Positions 1-9,085 of a stretch of DNA of 17,429 nucleotides are shown piece by piece; positions within the stretch are counted from its first letter, which is position 1; every line of letters begins with the position of its first letter. The position numbers and the translations under genes are program-made. The notes under the pieces are model-generated. The model had not been told where the DNA came from and searched no databases. It saw only the letters and a program-made list of their open reading frames with translations. Source of the DNA: Verrucomicrobiales bacterium (GTDB lineage Bacteria; Verrucomicrobiota; Verrucomicrobiia; Verrucomicrobiales; Akkermansiaceae); the NCBI GenBank assembly GCA_002729295.1, contig PBTU01000079.1:3548-20976 (forward strand), read 5' to 3'.

Positions 1-11
1 ACGACCCTTTC

Positions 12-3000
12 ATGAAGTCAATTTTCGTTCCTTCGGTTCTTTTGTGCGGGCTCTTTTCCTTTGCTCACGCCGAGCAAATCGTTTTTTCCGAGGTGATGTA
101 TAACCCTCCGGCGGGTGGGTATGAATATATTGAGGTGGAGAATCTGACGGTGACGCCTTTTGATATCGCGCTATGGGAAATGTCGAGCGGGGTGGATTTC
201 ACTTTCCCTGATTTCAATGCCGGAAGTTCCGATGCGGCATTTCTGAAGGCTTTTGAGCGGATCATTATTACCGAAACGGATGAGGCCACCTTCCGGGCGG
301 CGTATTCCGTGCCGGCGAGTGTGCGGGTTTTCGGTCCCTGGACGGGTGGTCTTTCAAATGGCGGGGAGCGGATAACGTTGAGTAACAAGAACGGGGTGAT
401 CAAATGCACCTTGACGTATAATGACCGGGATATCTGGCCTTTGGCAGCGGATGGAGCGGGTCACAGTCTTTATCTGACCAATACCAGTTACGCCATCGAT
501 GACTATCGCGTTTGGAGTTCGGCGAGTCCGACGCCCGGGTCATCGGGAGCGATTGAGGCGGAAGAGGCCTTTCCTAATCCGGAGGTGAATCTGGCGACGG
601 GAATTCCCTTTGTGAATTACGCTGATGCGTGGGATTTTAATGATCAGAATTTGGATCTGGGAACGACGTGGAAAGATTCGAACTACGACTACTCGCACGC
701 TGGTTGGACTCTGGAAGGCGCGGGGGGGAATAACGGAGGGCTTTATGGATTTGAGACCTCCGTGCTTCCTGCTCCGGGTCTAAATACGGGCTTGCTCAAT
801 AGCGCGACCGGCGACAATCACATCACCTATTATTTTCGAAAGGAATTTACCTACAATGGAACAACCGCTGGAGCCACGGCAACGGTCGACGGGATTGTCG
901 ATGACGGCGTGTATTTTTATCTGAATGGCATTCCGATTGGTGGAGCGGGCGTCTCGGTCGGGGCGGGTTGGAAAGATACGGCTAGTCGCACGGTTACTAA
1001 TGCCGCAGAAGAACTGGGGATGGCAAATAACAATGGGTCTGCTCTCGTGATGGGAACAAACGTTATTGCGGCCGAGGTTCACCAAACCAATAATTCCAGT
1101 TCCGATTGTGTCTTTGGCGCGCGTCTGAGTATCGCGGCCCCTTCCGCTCCGGGGATCGTGATCAATGAGGTGGTTCCTTCGGCTTCCGGGTTTGTGGAAT
1201 TCTACAATCCCACTGGCTCGACGGTGAACCTCAATGGATGGTATCTGAGTGACGAGCCGGGCAACCTGACCAAGCATCAGATCTCAGGGACTTCGCCAAT
1301 TGTTTCTTCGGGCCTAATGTCGGTAGGATTTACTTCGTCCAATCTGGCAGTCGCGGCAACTACGGTGGTTTATTTGACCGAGCCGGATGGCTCTACGATT
1401 GCCAATGCAATTTCGGCGGTAATTCCATTGGATGGTCGTTCGCTGGGTCGCAAGCCGGATGGGGTGGGCCCTTGGTTTCTGTTTACCCAACCAACCCAGA
1501 ACGCTTCCAATGCCTCGGGTTCGAGTGAGGCCCAGGCCCAGATCAACGAGGTGAGCTTTAATGCGGCGGGAACCGCCGAGTGGGTGGAGTTGTATAATCC
1601 TTCGGCGACGAGTTTGAATCTAAACGGGCTTTTCCTGGCTAGCGAGAGTGACTTTTCTGACAAGCTTGCTCTGGGTAACAGCATTGGTGGAAATGGAGTC
1701 CTTTCGGTAACGACTTCGTTTGATGCTTCGGGAGACGAGCTGACGCTTTTCCTGATTGATAGCTCGAACAATGTCCTCGGGGCATCGGTTGTGCCCTATT
1801 CCGCGCCAAGATTTTATTCAGCAGCTTATCCGGATGGCTCGGGTGAGTTTTATGCCTCGACGACAGGGACGCAGAACGCCGCAAACAATCCGGATCGTGA
1901 GACAGCCATTGTGATCAATGAAATGATGGTCGATTCGCCGAGCAACCAACGGGACGGGGAATATATTGAGCTCTACAACCGAGGTGGAAGTTTGGTGGAT
2001 CTTTCAGGCTGGCAATTTTCGCATGGGGTGGACTTTACTTTCCCGGTGGGAACGACATTGGCCCCGGGTGCTTATTTGGTGGTGGCTGCGAATTCTGGCT
2101 TCACCACCTCGGCTCATCCAGGAGCCAATATTGTTGGGCAGTATGAAGGACAGCTGGCCAATGGCGGCGAGCTTGTGCGTCTGGTCGATAGCTGGGGCAA
2201 TCTCGCCGATGAAGTGCATTACAGCACGGGCGGACAGTGGCCAGCGTTGGCCGGTGGATTGGGAAGTAGTTTGGAATTGAAGCATCCCGACATGGATAAT
2301 TCCAAGGCATCGGCCTGGGCGGATTCCGACGAATCGAACAAGTCGACTTTCGAAAGCTACTCACTGACCGAGCAATACCAGCAGTTGAGAACGAATGGCG
2401 GTGCGAGTGACTATGAAGAACTGCACATTCAAGCGGTGGGTGATGCTCATCTTGCCTTTAAGAACATGTCACTGACGAAGGGTGGCGGAAATATTCTCCC
2501 CAACAATGGTGAGGTCGTGGTGACCGGTGAATTTGCGACGACAGGATGGCTTTGCCAAGGAACGCATTATCAGAGCGCAATGGTGGGGAATGAATTTCAT
2601 CTGATTTCCAATGGCCATGGGGACGTAAAGGCGAACCGTTGCGAGATTGATGTGACTCAGATTGCAGACAACGATATTTTGACGCTGACTTTTGATGCCC
2701 GCTGGGTTTCGGGCAAACCGACGGTACTTTTCCAGACCTGGGATCGTTCGTTCGGAGAGGTGTTCCATCTTCCGATTCCCAAAAATCTGGGAACAGCAGG
2801 AGCGGCCAACTCGGCGGCGATCGGTGCGGCCAGACCAGTGGTGAGTGGCCTCATTCACAGTCCGGCGGTTCCGACCAGCAGCGATCCCGTTCGGGTGACT
2901 GCGGAGGTGAGCGGCGCGACGGCGGTGAATTTGCGTCACCGCCTCGATAGTGCTTCGGCAAGTGGAACGTATCTTAGCACGACGATGTTTGACGATGGCG

Positions 3001-6000
3001 CGACTGGTGGCGATGAGGTGGCCGGCGACGGAGTCTATAGTGCGACCTTGAGTAATTACCAAAGTGATAATTCGATCGTGCAGTTTTATGTCGAAGCGAT
3101 TTCAGCTGGAGGGACGACGATTTCTCCGCGACCTGCTCCGGAGAGTCCGGCGATGTGGGTGGTGGATAATACCACTCATCCGACAGACCTTCGGATGCAG
3201 CGGTTTGTGATTTCGGCCCGGGATGTCAGCGCCTCGGGTGGCTCGGGCGATTCGGCTACTTTCAATTATAAATTTCCGCGTCTTTCGAATCATTACTTCA
3301 ACACGACCTTCATCGATGATGACAAGCGCATCATTTATAATAGTGAAATGCGCAAGAGCGGAAGTCCCTGGACCCGGTCATCCGGTTCCGACTTTTCTCG
3401 GATGAAATGGAAGCCGCCCGGCGACCGTCCTTTCCGCGGATACGCCAAGCGGGCTGTTGATAATGATGCCGGGGGTGGCCGGGCTTACCACAACCGGATC
3501 ATTCGTTACTGGCTGTATCTCTTTGGTCATGCGGCCAACGAAAACGAATTTGTCAGAGTGGTGATCAATGGCGGAGGAGCTTCACTACGTGAAGACGTGG
3601 AGCCCAACTCGACCGATTTTCTCAAGCGGAACTGGGAGGATGGCGAGAAAGGGGAACTCTATCGCATTGACGACGATTGGTATATCCGGGATGACTGGGG
3701 ACGTAATAACTCCAATGCAACCTGGCAGAACAAGGGGACGGGCGAGCCGGAACGTTACGCCGGGGAATGGATTAAGCGTTCGCGCGAGAGTGAGTATGAC
3801 TATTCCTCCTTCGTGAACTGGGTGGAGTCAGTGGGAAGCAACAACTTCACGAGACCTGAAATCGAGCGCATGGCTGACATCGACATGATGGCGGCTAATG
3901 GAGTGGTTCGTGGGTGGGTCGATGATTGGGATACCTTGACGCGGAACAGGGGAAAGAACGGTTACTTTTTACGTCGGGCTTCGGATGGAAAGTGGATGCT
4001 GATCCAATGGGATTCCGACAATACCTTCGGAAATTCAGGAGCGGCCTTCTTTGGTAATTTGGCTGGAGTGCGAAATTTCTTCGACAAACCATATGTCCGC
4101 CAGAGAGTAAATTACTACCTCGGTGAAATGGTCGACAAATACACTGCAGGATCACCGCGACTGACGGCGTGGATGTTTGCGGAGGAGAATGCCTCGAATT
4201 CGTTCAGTATTAACGAGGCGACTTATAATAACTTTAACGCCGCCCGGATTTCCCGGGCACAGTCCGAGATCGGATCGAGTAATCTTGCCGAGACCTTCGA
4301 CGTTACGACTGGGAATGGCAGCAGCACCTCGACGTCGGCTGACACCATTACCTTGAACGGAACCAGCCCGGTGGCGGCTTTCACAATTCATGTCGTAGGC
4401 CAGCCTGGTCTGGAGTGGGAATTCCAATCCCGCACGACCTGGACCTTGAGTGGGATTCAGCTCTTCCAGGGAGCCAATGTTCTCACCGTGCAGGCGGTCG
4501 ACGCCAATGGTGTGGTTGTGGGAACGGAGAATTTCACGGTGAATAAATCGGGCAATGCTCTGCCCGTGGCGGTGCTGGATGCCGATCCGAGTTCCTTTAA
4601 TCTCTCGGTGAATGATGCCTTTGAAATGGATGCCACGGGGAGTTTTGATCCGGAAGGAACGGCCCTGACCTTTGCGTGGGGAGTTTCGCCAGCTGCGGCT
4701 TTGACCAATCCCACTCCTTCGAGCGTAGAGCTGACCTTCAGCACTCCGGGATTGTATGACCTGACCCTCACCTTGACCGATGGCGATTCCGAACAGCGGG
4801 TGGTGACTCGTGAAATCGCGGTCTACCCCGAGTCGGGATGGTCGCCATTCAATGATGACGTGTTGAGTTCGAATTGGACACCGGAAAATATCGAAGTGCG
4901 TGATGGTAATTCACCGTCGGCTTCCTACAGCTTGCGAGATCTTCCCAATAATCTTCTCGTGAAAGTAGAGAGAGATGCCGCGCATCCTCTGACGATGAGT
5001 TCGCCGACGCACCCGATGATTTGGCGTGACCTGCCAGCCTCGGACGACTGGTCGTTCCACACCGACCTTGTCTTGGATTCGGTTCAGCAGGGGGACTTCT
5101 ATTCTGGATTAATTTTCGAGTTGGTCGAGAATGGCACGACTGTTCGTTATGCCATCGGAATGGAGGACGGAGATTTTCTGAGAGTGAAGCGCGCGACAGG
5201 AGGGGGTTACGCTCAGCTTAACAGTATCAATTGGGACCAGGGCAGTGCCGTGATTCGAGGAAAGCGAATTGGAAATCAATTGATCTTCGAATACCGCTCC
5301 GAGCCGGGCGTGTGGGTGAACTTGTTGACCCGTGCGCTTTCGTCTCCTGCGACTGGAGTGAAGGGCGGGCTCTTTGCCGCGACCGATTCCTTGCAGGAAG
5401 TTCGTCTTGTCTTTGACTATGCCCTGATCGTCGATTCGTCGGTCATCAGTCCGACACTCGAGCACCTCAAAATTACCGAGCTCATGTATCATCCGATCGA
5501 GGGATCGACGCTTGAATTCATCGAGGTCCGCAATACGAGTGCGAATCCGTTGAGTATCGAGAATGTTTCGATTGACGATGGAAGCCCTGTTGGGGCACTC
5601 AGCATTGGAACTGTGACTTTGGCTCCGGGTGCCTATGGCTTGATTGTTGCTGACTCCCCGGAGTTTCAGCATATCTATGGCAATGGATTGAACATCGTGG
5701 GCGAGTGGGCCAACGGAGCGCTCTCGAATGGTGGTGAGGAAATCATTCTCCGGGATCCGAGTGGGAATGTCATTCATCAGTTCGAATATGATGACGATGC
5801 TCCATGGGCGGTTGCCGCTGACGGTAACGGACCATCGCTGGAAATCGTCGATGAAAATGGTGATCATAGTGATCCGGCCAATTGGCGTGCATCGTCCGTT
5901 CTCGGGGGAAGTCCGGGATCTGCGGCTGCAGTTGATAGTGATGGCGACGGCCTTTCGAATCTTCGCGAGAGTGCTGCCGGAACAAACATTCTCAATTCAG

Positions 6001-6287
6001 ATAGCGATAGCGATGGTGTGAGTGATGGAAACGAGGTGATGGCCGGAACTGATCCGACTGATCCCGATTCCTTTTTCCAGTTGACCTCTGTCGAGGAAAC
6101 GGGGACTCCCGGAGTGATTAGAGTGATTTGGGACACTGTTGCTGGTAAGGAATATGAACTTCAGCAGAGTGACGGACTCCATGGCTGGGTGCCCTTGACG
6201 ACGGTCACTGCGATTGGGGATTTCACCAGCTACGACCATACCACGGGAGCGTCCAATAGCTTCTATCGCGTGAAAGTTCTTCCGTAG
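12..6287 (+). CDS. Giant secreted lamin-tail / CotH-kinase-like / PKD modular protein
   Basis: This 2091-residue protein has a Sec signal peptide (residues 1-20, cleavage after AHA), which supports the ATG at 12. Modules in order, rough residues: lamin-tail-like 23-180; a beta-sandwich with a WDFND start 205-377; lamin-tail-like 380-503, 510-627 and 632-775, each opening with an INE motif and a V/IELYN-type strand; two beta-rich modules 801-925 and 943-1052; CotH-kinase-like core 1058-1377; Ig-like 1425-1514; PKD 1517-1606; ConA-like 1609-1809; a fifth lamin-tail-like module 1818-1970; acidic thrombospondin type-3 calcium-binding repeats 1974-2022 (DSDGDGLSN, DSDSDGVSD); and a short C-terminal beta module. 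The core keeps DDWD followed by QWDSDNTFG, which resembles the CotH metal/ATP motif. Bacterial CotH-type proteins are secreted kinase-like enzymes; here the role is unknown, perhaps surface adhesion or spore-coat-like protein phosphorylation. No PEP-CTERM or LPXTG tail is seen. It ends 9 bases before mutT. Confidence 0.93.
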   Translation: MKSIFVPSVLLCGLFSFAHAEQIVFSEVMYNPPAGGYEYIEVENLTVTPFDIALWEMSSGVDFTFPDFNAGSSDAAFLKAFERIIITETDEATFRAAYSVPASVRVFGPWTGGLSNGGERITLSNKNGVIKCTLTYNDRDIWPLAADGAGHSLYLTNTSYAIDDYRVWSSASPTPGSSGAIEAEEAFPNPEVNLATGIPFVNYADAWDFNDQNLDLGTTWKDSNYDYSHAGWTLEGAGGNNGGLYGFETSVLPAPGLNTGLLNSATGDNHITYYFRKEFTYNGTTAGATATVDGIVDDGVYFYLNGIPIGGAGVSVGAGWKDTASRTVTNAAEELGMANNNGSALVMGTNVIAAEVHQTNNSSSDCVFGARLSIAAPSAPGIVINEVVPSASGFVEFYNPTGSTVNLNGWYLSDEPGNLTKHQISGTSPIVSSGLMSVGFTSSNLAVAATTVVYLTEPDGSTIANAISAVIPLDGRSLGRKPDGVGPWFLFTQPTQNASNASGSSEAQAQINEVSFNAAGTAEWVELYNPSATSLNLNGLFLASESDFSDKLALGNSIGGNGVLSVTTSFDASGDELTLFLIDSSNNVLGASVVPYSAPRFYSAAYPDGSGEFYASTTGTQNAANNPDRETAIVINEMMVDSPSNQRDGEYIELYNRGGSLVDLSGWQFSHGVDFTFPVGTTLAPGAYLVVAANSGFTTSAHPGANIVGQYEGQLANGGELVRLVDSWGNLADEVHYSTGGQWPALAGGLGSSLELKHPDMDNSKASAWADSDESNKSTFESYSLTEQYQQLRTNGGASDYEELHIQAVGDAHLAFKNMSLTKGGGNILPNNGEVVVTGEFATTGWLCQGTHYQSAMVGNEFHLISNGHGDVKANRCEIDVTQIADNDILTLTFDARWVSGKPTVLFQTWDRSFGEVFHLPIPKNLGTAGAANSAAIGAARPVVSGLIHSPAVPTSSDPVRVTAEVSGATAVNLRHRLDSASASGTYLSTTMFDDGATGGDEVAGDGVYSATLSNYQSDNSIVQFYVEAISAGGTTISPRPAPESPAMWVVDNTTHPTDLRMQRFVISARDVSASGGSGDSATFNYKFPRLSNHYFNTTFIDDDKRIIYNSEMRKSGSPWTRSSGSDFSRMKWKPPGDRPFRGYAKRAVDNDAGGGRAYHNRIIRYWLYLFGHAANENEFVRVVINGGGASLREDVEPNSTDFLKRNWEDGEKGELYRIDDDWYIRDDWGRNNSNATWQNKGTGEPERYAGEWIKRSRESEYDYSSFVNWVESVGSNNFTRPEIERMADIDMMAANGVVRGWVDDWDTLTRNRGKNGYFLRRASDGKWMLIQWDSDNTFGNSGAAFFGNLAGVRNFFDKPYVRQRVNYYLGEMVDKYTAGSPRLTAWMFAEENASNSFSINEATYNNFNAARISRAQSEIGSSNLAETFDVTTGNGSSTSTSADTITLNGTSPVAAFTIHVVGQPGLEWEFQSRTTWTLSGIQLFQGANVLTVQAVDANGVVVGTENFTVNKSGNALPVAVLDADPSSFNLSVNDAFEMDATGSFDPEGTALTFAWGVSPAAALTNPTPSSVELTFSTPGLYDLTLTLTDGDSEQRVVTREIAVYPESGWSPFNDDVLSSNWTPENIEVRDGNSPSASYSLRDLPNNLLVKVERDAAHPLTMSSPTHPMIWRDLPASDDWSFHTDLVLDSVQQGDFYSGLIFELVENGTTVRYAIGMEDGDFLRVKRATGGGYAQLNSINWDQGSAVIRGKRIGNQLIFEYRSEPGVWVNLLTRALSSPATGVKGGLFAATDSLQEVRLVFDYALIVDSSVISPTLEHLKITELMYHPIEGSTLEFIEVRNTSANPLSIENVSIDDGSPVGALSIGTVTLAPGAYGLIVADSPEFQHIYGNGLNIVGEWANGALSNGGEEIILRDPSGNVIHQFEYDDDAPWAVAADGNGPSLEIVDENGDHSDPANWRASSVLGGSPGSAAAVDSDGDGLSNLRESAAGTNILNSDSDSDGVSDGNEVMAGTDPTDPDSFFQLTSVEETGTPGVIRVIWDTVAGKEYELQQSDGLHGWVPLTTVTAIGDFTSYDHTTGASNSFYRVKVLP

Positions 6288-6296
6288 TCAGACTCG

Positions 6297-6677
6297 ATGA
6301 GAGTGGTGTGCGCGGTGATCCTCTATCAGGGAAGGGTCTTGGCGTGCCAACGCGCAGTCGGCAAACCGGAAGGGGGAAAGTGGGAGTTTCCCGGCGGGAA
6401 AGTGGAAGAAGGGGAAAGCGATCAAGTCGCTCTTGCCCGTGAGATTGAGGAGGAATTAGCGATGTCAGTCTCTCCCGGATCAATGGTGAAAAGTGTTGTT
6501 CACGGAGAGATTGAGTTGTGGGCCTATCGATCTTGTTGGGACGGAGTTGAAATGGAATTGCGGGAGCATCAGGATGCGAAATGGATCATTCCTACCCAGG
6601 GCGACATGCTCGATTGGGCTCCGGCAGATGTCGCGATTTGGAAAAAAGTTAGGAGGACTTGTTTTCCCACAGCTTAA
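6297..6677 (+). CDS. mutT: MutT-type Nudix hydrolase (probable 8-oxo-dGTP diphosphatase)
   Basis: This 126-residue protein carries a complete Nudix box at residues 34-56: G34, E40, then REIEEE at 48-53, matching GX5EX7REUXEEXGU except that the last Gly is Ala55. The glutamates of the box bind the divalent metal. The N-terminal strand (VVCAVILYQGRVLACQR) and the GGKWEFPGGK lead-in are typical of MutT, which hydrolyses oxidised dGTP to the monophosphate and limits A:T to C:G mutations. The length is usual for MutT (about 130). It starts 9 bases after the giant gene, with no clear ribosome binding site, so it may be co-transcribed. Its last 29 bases overlap the 3' end of convergent rnc. Substrate choice within Nudix enzymes cannot be read from the box alone, so another nucleotide substrate is possible. 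Confidence 0.88.
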   Translation: MRVVCAVILYQGRVLACQRAVGKPEGGKWEFPGGKVEEGESDQVALAREIEEELAMSVSPGSMVKSVVHGEIELWAYRSCWDGVEMELREHQDAKWIIPTQGDMLDWAPADVAIWKKVRRTCFPTA

Positions 6678-7338
6678 GCTGAAGGGCTTTGGTGGCGGCA
6701 GCCGTCTCGGCAGACTTCTTGCTGGGACCTTCGCCGGTGCCGAGTTCCTGGTTTATCCAGTTTACTGAGGCGACAAAGGTCCGGGAATGAGGCGGGCCCT
6801 CTTCGCTGGTGATGTTGTAGCGGGGAGCTTCGGGAGAAAGTTTCTGGAGGATTTCCTGAAGCTCGCCTTTGGAGTTTCCTTGGGTGGTGTCGGGATCGAG
6901 TTGTTCGAATTCCGGCTCTAAAATACGAAGGATGATTTCTTGGGCGGCTGCGAATCCGGCATCGAGATAAATGGCGCCGAAAAGTGACTCCATGGCGTCG
7001 GCAAGATTGGAGGCGCGCATTCGACCGCCGCTTCCTTCCTCTCCGTTGCTCATTTTGAGTTCCTTTCCGATTTCAAGGCGCACTGCGGTGGTGGCGAGTG
7101 CGGGTTTGGAAACGACGGAGGAACGAAGCTTGGTGAGAACTCCTTCCTGAAAGTCTGGATGGCTTTGGTAGAGGTAGTCGGTGACCGCGAGTTCAAGAAC
7201 GGCGTCGCCGAGGAATTCGAGTCTTTGGTTGTCGGGCGGGGCGGGCCGGATTTCCGACGAGAGGCTGGGGTGGGAAAGGGCAACCTCGAGGAGAAATGGG
7301 TCTTTGAAATGATACCCTAATCGTTCCTCGATACTCAT
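6649..7338 (-). CDS. rnc: Ribonuclease III
   Basis: This 229-residue protein is a double-strand-specific endoribonuclease that processes rRNA precursors and other structured RNA in the cytoplasm. The N-terminal RNase III domain holds the signature RLEFLGDAVLE. The four metal-binding residues E41, D45, D114 and E117 fall at the same numbers as in the E. coli enzyme, which supports the ATG at 7338 although the open frame continues upstream to 7596; that upstream stretch is Ser/Thr/Pro-rich and does not look like the family. A double-stranded-RNA-binding domain fills about residues 153-225 (NSKGELQEILQKL, then KKSAETAAATKAL). It is divergent from the GlcD-type gene, with 106 bases between the starts, and its last 29 bases overlap mutT tail to tail. 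No strong Shine-Dalgarno sequence is visible. Confidence 0.95.
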   Translation of the reverse strand: MSIEERLGYHFKDPFLLEVALSHPSLSSEIRPAPPDNQRLEFLGDAVLELAVTDYLYQSHPDFQEGVLTKLRSSVVSKPALATTAVRLEIGKELKMSNGEEGSGGRMRASNLADAMESLFGAIYLDAGFAAAQEIILRILEPEFEQLDPDTTQGNSKGELQEILQKLSPEAPRYNITSEEGPPHSRTFVASVNWINQELGTGEGPSKKSAETAAATKALQLKLWENKSS

Positions 7339-7444
7339 GACGCATGCCAAGCTGCCTGATGTCGGGCATTTCGAAAAGGAGGAAATGATTCTCGACTTAA
7401 GAAGTGGAGCTTGAAATTTCGGGGAGTTGGTATGAAAAGGTGGA

Positions 7445-8812
7445 GTGATTGAGGAACTGCGTGATTTGCTTGGTGAGGGGAAGGTAAGCGCCGTGGCGGA
7501 GGTGCTTGAGGAGCATGGCCGTGACCGGTGGAATTTTTCGCATCTACCCGAGGTGGTGGTCTTTGCGGAATCGCGTGAGGATGTCGTAGCCGTCATGAAA
7601 TTTGCTTACGAACGGGATATCCCGGTCACGACCCGGGGTGCCGGGGTGGGCTATGTCGGTGGCTGTGTTCCGCTGCATGGTGGAATTGCGCTCTCGGTGG
7701 CACGAATGAATCGTATTACGGAGCTTGCCCCTAGTGACGGGGTCGTCGTGACTGAGCCGGGAGTGATCACGGGAGTTTTACACGACGCGGTGAGGGAGTT
7801 GGGTTGGTATTACCCGCCTGACCCGGCTTCGCTCAGAGAATGTTCAATTGGCGGCAATCTGGCGACCAATGCGGGTGGTCCGCGATGTCTGAAGTATGGG
7901 GTGACCAAGAACTATGTTCTTGGAGTCGAGGTGGTGATGGCCAACGGGGAGGTTCTTCGGGTGGGTGGGCGTTGCCACAAAAATAAGACCGGCTTTGACT
8001 TGCTTCACCTCTTTGTGGGAAGTGAGGGGATGCTGGGTGTCATTACCGAGGCGACCTTGCGGATCATTCCCCATCCGCAGGATCGCGCAATGCTGACAGC
8101 GACCTTTGCCGATTTCACAAAGGCCGCCGGAGCGGTGCAGGCGATTTTGAATGCGGGGCATCTTCCCTCGGCGTTGGAGATCACAGATCAATTCACCCTG
8201 AAGGCAGCACGGGCAGACCTGGGGGAAGATTCGCTGCCGGAGGGCGATGCGCATCTCATTTTGGAGATCGATGGACGGCGGAAGGCGATTGCCAGTGAGT
8301 TGGAAGAGCTGGAGAATCTCCTGAGTGGGGTCGGAGCCTTGTCGATTGAGGCTCACGGTGATGAAGAAGCTTGCGAGAAGGTCTGGCAGCTGCGCCGGGA
8401 TTTTTCTAATTCTCTCCGGGCGACGGGCCTGACCAAGCTGAACGAAGACATTGTGGTGCCGCGATCCAAGCTGGTGGAGTTGGCGAACTTTGCGGCTGGT
8501 CTGGAGGAAGAGACCGGGATTCCGGTGGCTTGTTTTGGGCACGCCGGAGACGGGAATATTCACATCAATATGATGGTTGAAGATTACGATGACCCGGTGA
8601 TTCGCGAGAAGGCAGATGGCGCTCTCGATATTCTCTTCACCTGGACTTTGGAGTCTGGCGGGGTCATCACGGGCGAGCATGGCGTGGGATTGGCCAAGAA
8701 GCGTTGGATCAAAGATGCCCTTGGGAAAGAGGGCTTTGAGGCCCATTTAAAGGTGAAAAGGGTCTTCGATCCGAAGGGCATATTGAACCCGGGAAAATTC
8801 TTGGATGATTGA
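7445..8812 (+). CDS. glcD: FAD-linked 2-hydroxyacid dehydrogenase (GlcD / D-lactate dehydrogenase type)
   Basis: This 455-residue flavoprotein has a PCMH-type FAD-binding domain (about residues 35-210, with VTTRGAGVGYVGG and IGGNLATNAGG) and an FAD-oxidase C-terminal domain with GHAGDGNIH (about 364-372), GEHGVGLAKKRW (about 410-421) and the closing DPKGILNPGK. Such enzymes oxidise glycolate, D-lactate or a related 2-hydroxyacid to the 2-oxoacid. No glcE or glcF partner and no iron-sulfur domain are adjacent, so it may act alone or with partners elsewhere; the exact substrate cannot be assigned. The start is GTG at 7445, the first possible start after an in-frame TGA at 7433. An AAAAGGTGGA stretch abuts the start, too close for ideal Shine-Dalgarno spacing. 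An extended -10-like TGGTATGAA sits just upstream at 7428-7436. The C-terminal end is 30 bases before the small lipoprotein gene. Confidence 0.9.
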   Translation: MIEELRDLLGEGKVSAVAEVLEEHGRDRWNFSHLPEVVVFAESREDVVAVMKFAYERDIPVTTRGAGVGYVGGCVPLHGGIALSVARMNRITELAPSDGVVVTEPGVITGVLHDAVRELGWYYPPDPASLRECSIGGNLATNAGGPRCLKYGVTKNYVLGVEVVMANGEVLRVGGRCHKNKTGFDLLHLFVGSEGMLGVITEATLRIIPHPQDRAMLTATFADFTKAAGAVQAILNAGHLPSALEITDQFTLKAARADLGEDSLPEGDAHLILEIDGRRKAIASELEELENLLSGVGALSIEAHGDEEACEKVWQLRRDFSNSLRATGLTKLNEDIVVPRSKLVELANFAAGLEEETGIPVACFGHAGDGNIHINMMVEDYDDPVIREKADGALDILFTWTLESGGVITGEHGVGLAKKRWIKDALGKEGFEAHLKVKRVFDPKGILNPGKFLDD

Positions 8813-8842
8813 TCGATGGTTTTGGGCTATGGTCTCTCTCGC

Positions 8843-9040
8843 ATGAAAAAATTGATGAAAGGTCTCGTCGTTGTTGGTTCCCTGGCTCTCGTATTTGGTT
8901 CCTTGGGTTCGTGTATTCCTCTCGCAGCGGGGGCAGCGGGTGGCTATTTTATGCATAAAGAAGGATACCGTTTTCAGTCTCCGGTGAAGAAAGGTGAAAA
9001 ACCGGCTCCCCGGGCCGAGATGGTTGTTCCGGAGGGTTGA
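8843..9040 (+). CDS. Small putative lipoprotein
   Basis: This 65-residue protein begins MKKLMKG, followed by a hydrophobic stretch and LGSC, a relaxed lipobox with Cys24 as the candidate lipidated residue. The mature part would be about 42 residues: a Gly/Ala-rich start (IPLAAGAAGGYFMHKEGYR) and a Lys/Pro-rich tail. I prefer the ATG at 8843 because it gives a normal lipoprotein signal. The frame is also open from an ATG at 8816, which would add nine residues before the basic region. No Shine-Dalgarno sequence precedes either start; a -10-like TATGGT lies at 8828-8833. It sits between glcD and the PAS-PP2C pair, all on the same strand with short gaps. I do not recognise a named family. The role is unknown; the glycine-rich segment could insert into or lie on a membrane. 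Confidence 0.7.
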   Translation: MKKLMKGLVVVGSLALVFGSLGSCIPLAAGAAGGYFMHKEGYRFQSPVKKGEKPAPRAEMVVPEG

Positions 9041-9085
9041 TTTACGTTGTGAGAGCAGGGGGATTAGTGTTGGTTCTTTATCGAG

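Noticed and set aside
5109..5867. 252-residue minus-strand frame inside the giant gene
   Set aside because: Antisense shadow of a well-supported modular protein; no recognisable domain.
7377..7414. AGGAGG followed by an ATG and a nine-codon frame upstream of glcD, a possible leader peptide
   Set aside because: Only two bases separate AGGAGG from the ATG, too few for normal initiation, and the peptide has no attenuator-like codon run or following hairpin that I can see.
7339..7596. N-terminal extension of the rnc frame
   Set aside because: Ser/Thr/Pro-rich translation unlike RNase III, running antisense into glcD; the ATG at 7338 places catalytic residues at the family positions.
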